Assembly (NCBI RefSeq): GCF_963853665.1
Contig: NZ_OY970459.1
Coordinates: forward strand, 2,728,001 to 2,792,000
Source of the DNA: Mycobacterium decipiens
Lineage (GTDB): Bacteria; Actinomycetota; Actinomycetes; Mycobacteriales; Mycobacteriaceae
Direction of reading: 5' to 3'
Length of the DNA stretch: 64,000 nucleotides
In this document: one piece after another, positions 60,885 through 64,000 of the stretch
How positions within the stretch are numbered: the first letter of the stretch is position 1
Layout of the letters: the number at the start of each line of letters is the position of its first letter
Notes under the pieces: generated by a model
Told to the model about the DNA's origin: nothing
Databases searched by the model: none
The model's input: only the letters and a program-made list of their open reading frames with translations
Translations under genes and position numbers: made by a program

Positions 60885-61954
60885 GAACAACCGATGTGCG
60901 GGTGCGTCGTGCGATCACCGCGATCGCCGCCGGGCATCCCGTCGTCCTCACCGACGATGGCGATAGCGACGGCTACCTGGTCTTCGCGGCCGACGCCGCA
61001 ACTGCGAAGCTGGTCGCATTCACGATCCGGCACACCTCGGGCTATCTCCGAATCGCGTTGCCGGGCGGCGAGTGCGAGCGACTGAACCTGCCGCCGATGT
61101 GCCACCGCGACACCACACACTGCGTGTCGGTCGACTTCCGCGGGACCGGCACCGGAATCTCGGCGAGCGATCGCGCTCGGACCATCGCTGCACTCGCGTC
61201 GGCCAAGTCGGACGCGTCGGACTTCCTTCGTCCGGGTCACGTGGTGCCGGTACGGTCCGGGCCGAACGGGGTGCTTGGTCGGCACGCACCCGCCGACGCG
61301 GCCGTCGACCTGGCTGGCCTTGCCGGACGCCGGCAAGCCGCGGCGCTCTGCGAAATCGTCTCCCGCCGCACCCCGGCTCAAATGGCCCGCGGCGCAGAGT
61401 TGGTCGAGTTCGCCGTCGAACACGGGTTGGCCGTGGCCTCCATCGCCGAACTTGCGGCGTATCGGCGACGGACCGAGCCGCAAGTGGTCCGGCTGACCGA
61501 GGCGACGCTGCCCACCTGGGCCGGTGACTCACGCGTCATCGGCTTTCGTGACGTGCACGACCTGGGCGAGCACTTGGCGGTGATCATCGGATCGGCCGGT
61601 GCCGGCGTGCCGGTGCCGCTGCACGTCCACATCGAGTGCCTAACCGGCGACGTCTTCGGCTCGACACTGTGCCGATGCGGCAGCGCACTCAACGGCGCAC
61701 TGACCGCGATGTCGGCCCAACGCAGCGGCGTGGTCCTGTATCTGCGTCCGCCCGGACCAGCGCGTGCCTGCGGCCTGTTCGCCCGAGGCGATGCGGCGAC
61801 CGATGAAATGTCGGAGACCGTGACATGGATCCTGCGCGATCTCGGGGTGTATGCGATCCGGCTTTCCGATGACATGCCAGGATTTGGCCTTGTGATGTTC
61901 GGAGCCATTCGCGAACACGGTCCGGGAGCCCGCCAATTGGCGGCCGCGGGCTGA
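60881..61954 (+). CDS. ribA1: RibA-like bifunctional riboflavin-synthesis homologue RibA1 (MelJ)
   Basis: 357 residues with a RibBA plan: an N-terminal DHBP-synthase-like half and a GTP cyclohydrolase II-like half. The GCH II zinc cysteines are in CLTGDVFGSTLCRCG. However, the DHBP-synthase acidic loop is DDGDSDGY (residues 25-32) rather than the usual DDEDRENEGD type, and the catalytic H-T-E motif is HAP (from His135). In the GCH II half the arginine-rich ERGIGL region is replaced by PGPARACGLFARG and the RLLTNNP region is absent. It probably has lost normal catalysis. The ATG at 60881 overlaps the melI stop by four bases. Confidence 0.88.
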   Translation: MRTTDVRVRRAITAIAAGHPVVLTDDGDSDGYLVFAADAATAKLVAFTIRHTSGYLRIALPGGECERLNLPPMCHRDTTHCVSVDFRGTGTGISASDRARTIAALASAKSDASDFLRPGHVVPVRSGPNGVLGRHAPADAAVDLAGLAGRRQAAALCEIVSRRTPAQMARGAELVEFAVEHGLAVASIAELAAYRRRTEPQVVRLTEATLPTWAGDSRVIGFRDVHDLGEHLAVIIGSAGAGVPVPLHVHIECLTGDVFGSTLCRCGSALNGALTAMSAQRSGVVLYLRPPGPARACGLFARGDAATDEMSETVTWILRDLGVYAIRLSDDMPGFGLVMFGAIREHGPGARQLAAAG

Positions 61955-61959
61955 AGACC

Positions 61960-62730
61960 GTGACTCATCCAGACCTGGCCGGCAAAGCCGCGATCGTCAC
62001 CGGCGCCGGGGCCGGGATCGGCCTCGCGGTGGCCGAGCGCCTCGCTGCCGAGGGCTGCAAGGTGCTTTGCGCGGATATCGACGGTGCCGCGGCCAATGCC
62101 GCCGCAACCAAAATCGGTTCCGGCGCCATCGGTCACCGCGCCGATGTCAGCCACGAGGACCAAGTCATCGCCATGGTCGAGGCTTGTGTTGCCGCGTTCG
62201 GTGGGGTCGACAAGCTCGTCGCCAACGCCGGTGTCGTTCATATCGCTTCGCTCGTCGAGACCAGTGTCGAGGACTTCGATCGGGTCATCGCGATCAACCT
62301 GCGTGGCCCATGGCTGTGTACCAAGCATGCCGCGCCGAGGATGATCGAGCGGGGCGGGGGAGCCATCGTCAACTTGTCGTCGTTGGCGGGCCATGTCGCG
62401 GTCGGCGGCACCGGCGCGTACGGCATGTCCAAAGCCGGCATTAGCCACCTGAGTCGAATCACCGCCGCGGAGCTGCGCTCGTCCAACATCCGCGCCAACG
62501 CGCTGCTGCCCGCATTCGTCGACACCCCGATGCAGCAGACCGCGATCGCGATGTTTGACGAGGCGCTCGGTGCGGGCGAAGCACACGCCATGATCACCCG
62601 TTTGCAGGGCCGGATGGCGGCACCCGAGGAGATGGCGAGCATCGTCGCGTTCCTGTTGTCCGATGAGGCATCGATGATCACCGGTACCACGCAGATCGCC
62701 GACGGCGGAACCATTGCGGCGCTGTGGTGA
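61960..62730 (+). CDS. melK: Short-chain dehydrogenase MelK (Rv1941-like)
   Basis: 256 residues, classical SDR, last gene of mel2. [20 protein letters not shown] is the cofactor motif, [14 protein letters not shown], the catalytic YGMSKAG with a preceding SSLAGH, and a C-terminal [14 protein letters not shown]. The start is GTG 61960, five bases after the ribA1 stop. Its substrate is unknown; it may oxidise or reduce a product of the MelF/EphB steps. No further mel gene follows. Confidence 0.9.
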   Translation: MTHPDLAGKAAIVTGAGAGIGLAVAERLAAEGCKVLCADIDGAAANAAATKIGSGAIGHRADVSHEDQVIAMVEACVAAFGGVDKLVANAGVVHIASLVETSVEDFDRVIAINLRGPWLCTKHAAPRMIERGGGAIVNLSSLAGHVAVGGTGAYGMSKAGISHLSRITAAELRSSNIRANALLPAFVDTPMQQTAIAMFDEALGAGEAHAMITRLQGRMAAPEEMASIVAFLLSDEASMITGTTQIADGGTIAALW

Positions 62731-62934
62731 TCCGTTGCCTGGTCGGGTTACGCCTGGTGACAAGTCAGCGCGGATATGACACACGCTACCTTCGGCGCAT
62801 CGGCTATCACTTCCGGCGGGCACGACGAAAGTGGTTCGTTTACGTGGGCTGTGCCCGCGGCGCAGCGCGGCCCACGGAAGCCGGAACCCATGACAGGGGG
62901 GATGGACGTTGTCCCGATCGTCGTGGAATTTGGG

Positions 62935-63070
62935 GTGGCGGGCGCCTACCTGGGTCTGGTCCCCACGGAGTATTCCTCGGGCACCTCACGCTCGCAGGGG
63001 TCGATCACCAAGACCGGCAACGGGCATGCCCGCCGTCTGTTGATCGAAGCGGCCTGGCATCACCGGCAAC
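62935..63070 (+). mobile_element. IS110/IS116-family transposase remnant
   Basis: About 45 codons in the +1 frame of this region read [43 protein letters not shown]. That is the C-terminal transposase signature of the IS110/IS116/IS902 group (YLGLVPSE-SSG, GxITKTGNxHxRR-LVEAAW). There is no start, no N-terminal DEDD domain and no intact end. The surrounding 62731-63179 holds no other recognisable gene. The element marks an old insertion at the mel2 downstream boundary, where M. tuberculosis carries the mazEF5 genes. Confidence 0.75.
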
Positions 63071-63179
63071 CCGTATCGCCCCGGCGTGGATCTGCGGCGC
63101 CGCTGGGGTGCCGCCAGCCCGGCAGCACGGGCTCGGGGCAGCTGGACTAGAATCCACTCCGTTGCAAATGGCCTAGTTT

Positions 63180-63995
63180 TCAACCGCCCGTCAACACGGC
63201 GTGCGGCATGCCCGCGAACTCTGAGGCGATTGTCGCTCCGGCCGGACATTGCGACTGGGCGACGTCGCGATCAGAGATGGTGATCGCCAAGTCATAGACC
63301 ACCGCCACTGCCAAGTAACGAGCGATATACGCACACCTGTAGCCCTGATTGGGAGGAAGCCAGTCTAGCCCGGCGTCGCCCTTGGATAGGTTGGCCCTCG
63401 CGCTGACCGCCAGCAGGTTGACCGGGTCGTTAGCAAAGGCCGCGCGACGCGACTGATCCCAATGCCATGCTCCGGCATTCCACGCACGGTGGACGGCGAA
63501 CAGGTGGTCAATATGGACAGCGGTTCCACCGGACGCGCTGTAGTGCACCACATCGCCGGTATAGAGGTCGTGCAAGGTGCCCGACTCGATGCGACACTCG
63601 TGCAGGTCCGCGGCGAATACCACATCAGTGAGTTGGACACGCAGGATGCGATCGCGGGTGCTGCACGCACTATGATCGCTCGGGTCACTCCAGGCTGGGC
63701 CAAACGAGCAGGCCTGGGACCGGGAACATCCACGCTCATAACCGGTCACGTTAGGCAACGAGTCCACCACCGTGAGCTGTGCCAGCAGCGCGCCGATGTT
63801 CTCATCAACCGCCGTCGACTTACGGGATTGCCACAAATCGCCAAGCTTGCCCGGCAGTGAAGACAGAGCTGACAGCTCCCTGGGAAGCCCGCCTAGCACG
63901 CCGCCGAGATCGATAGGCCAAACGCCGGTGCCAGCCCCTACGCTGATCACGATCAATAACGGCCACACCAAACGACGAAACGATCGTCGCCGCAA
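63180..63995 (-). CDS. Secreted DUF1524/HNH-type (GmrSD C-terminal-like) nuclease family protein
   Basis: 271 residues as read, possibly continuing beyond the window. An N-terminal hydrophobic segment (LVWPLLIVISVGAGTGVWP) suggests export or a membrane anchor. The DUF1524 core has HIDHLFAVHRAWNAGAWHWD followed by RRAAFANDPVNLLAVSARANLSKGD, the His-x-x-His and Asn of the HNH/beta-beta-alpha metal motif. Four cysteines (SRSQACSFGP, ACSTR, HECRIES) may form disulfides. The start is unclear: the codon at 63995 is TTG, and a GTG a few codons in is also possible. I do not know its target. Confidence 0.75.
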   Translation of the reverse strand: MRRRSFRRLVWPLLIVISVGAGTGVWPIDLGGVLGGLPRELSALSSLPGKLGDLWQSRKSTAVDENIGALLAQLTVVDSLPNVTGYERGCSRSQACSFGPAWSDPSDHSACSTRDRILRVQLTDVVFAADLHECRIESGTLHDLYTGDVVHYSASGGTAVHIDHLFAVHRAWNAGAWHWDQSRRAAFANDPVNLLAVSARANLSKGDAGLDWLPPNQGYRCAYIARYLAVAVVYDLAITISDRDVAQSQCPAGATIASEFAGMPHAVLTGG

Positions 63996-64000
63996 CCTTT

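Overview
The window is high-GC DNA from a slow-growing mycobacterium close to, but not identical with, Mycobacterium tuberculosis. Gene order follows the M. tuberculosis Rv1891-Rv1941 segment (exported proteins, dtd, lipJ, cinA, aao, furA-katG, fadB5, aceA, lppF, lipD, fadD31, mpt63, tpx, fadE18-fadE17-echA13, the mel2 locus). It contains a PE_PGRS gene and a PPE gene, families expanded in the M. tuberculosis/marinum/kansasii lineage. Genes I expect from M. tuberculosis (nanT, lppC, PPE34/35, Rv1929c, the mazEF5 area) are absent or replaced, and aceA is one intact frame. The species cannot be fixed from sequence reading alone. Comparisons with M. tuberculosis throughout rest on recalled family and locus knowledge, not on a search.

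Layout. 1-9.8 kb: the 3' part of a CYP125-type P450, three small exported or membrane genes, then a probable steroid/isoprenoid catabolic group (nitronate monooxygenase, 20-beta-HSD-like SDR, Baeyer-Villiger monooxygenase, Zn alcohol dehydrogenase). Two KstR-consensus operators and one long perfect palindrome lie in this group. 9.9-17.9 kb: dtd, a macro-domain protein, a collagen-like small protein, lipJ (hydrolase-adenylate cyclase), cinA, a PE_PGRS gene, an amidohydrolase remnant, and small membrane and STAS proteins. 17.9-25.5 kb: aao, a lipoprotein, a metallo-beta-lactamase-fold protein, the katG-furA operon with a leaderless-type promoter and a strong terminator, a PEBP protein and fadB5. 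25.5-33.5 kb: another MBL protein, an unusual two-gene operon (a 127-aa protein plus a 776-aa protein with a glycine-zipper hydrophobic core and possible TULIP/P47 resemblance), intact aceA (ICL2), a broken GNAT gene and a luciferase-like monooxygenase.

33.5-46 kb: an SRPBCC protein, lppF, two beta-lactamase-fold serine hydrolases, then a cobalamin riboswitch, a 46-codon upstream ORF overlapping a PPE2-like gene by ATGA, and cobQ and cobU. This B12 block sits between lipD and the Rv1924c-fadD31 genes, whereas in M. tuberculosis PPE2-cobQ1-cobU is at Rv0256c-Rv0254c. 46-55.4 kb: mpt63, a DUF2071 protein, an SDR, an alpha/beta hydrolase, a PEP-mutase/isocitrate-lyase family enzyme, a DJ-1 protein and a GlxA/AraC regulator, tpx, and the fadE18-fadE17-echA13 beta-oxidation operon.

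55.4-64 kb: a divergent regulatory region with two inverted repeats (candidate Mce3R operators) controls the echA13 side and the six-gene mel2 operon (melF, melG, ephB, melI, ribA1, melK). After mel2 come an IS110-family transposase remnant and a secreted DUF1524/HNH-type protein that reaches the window edge.
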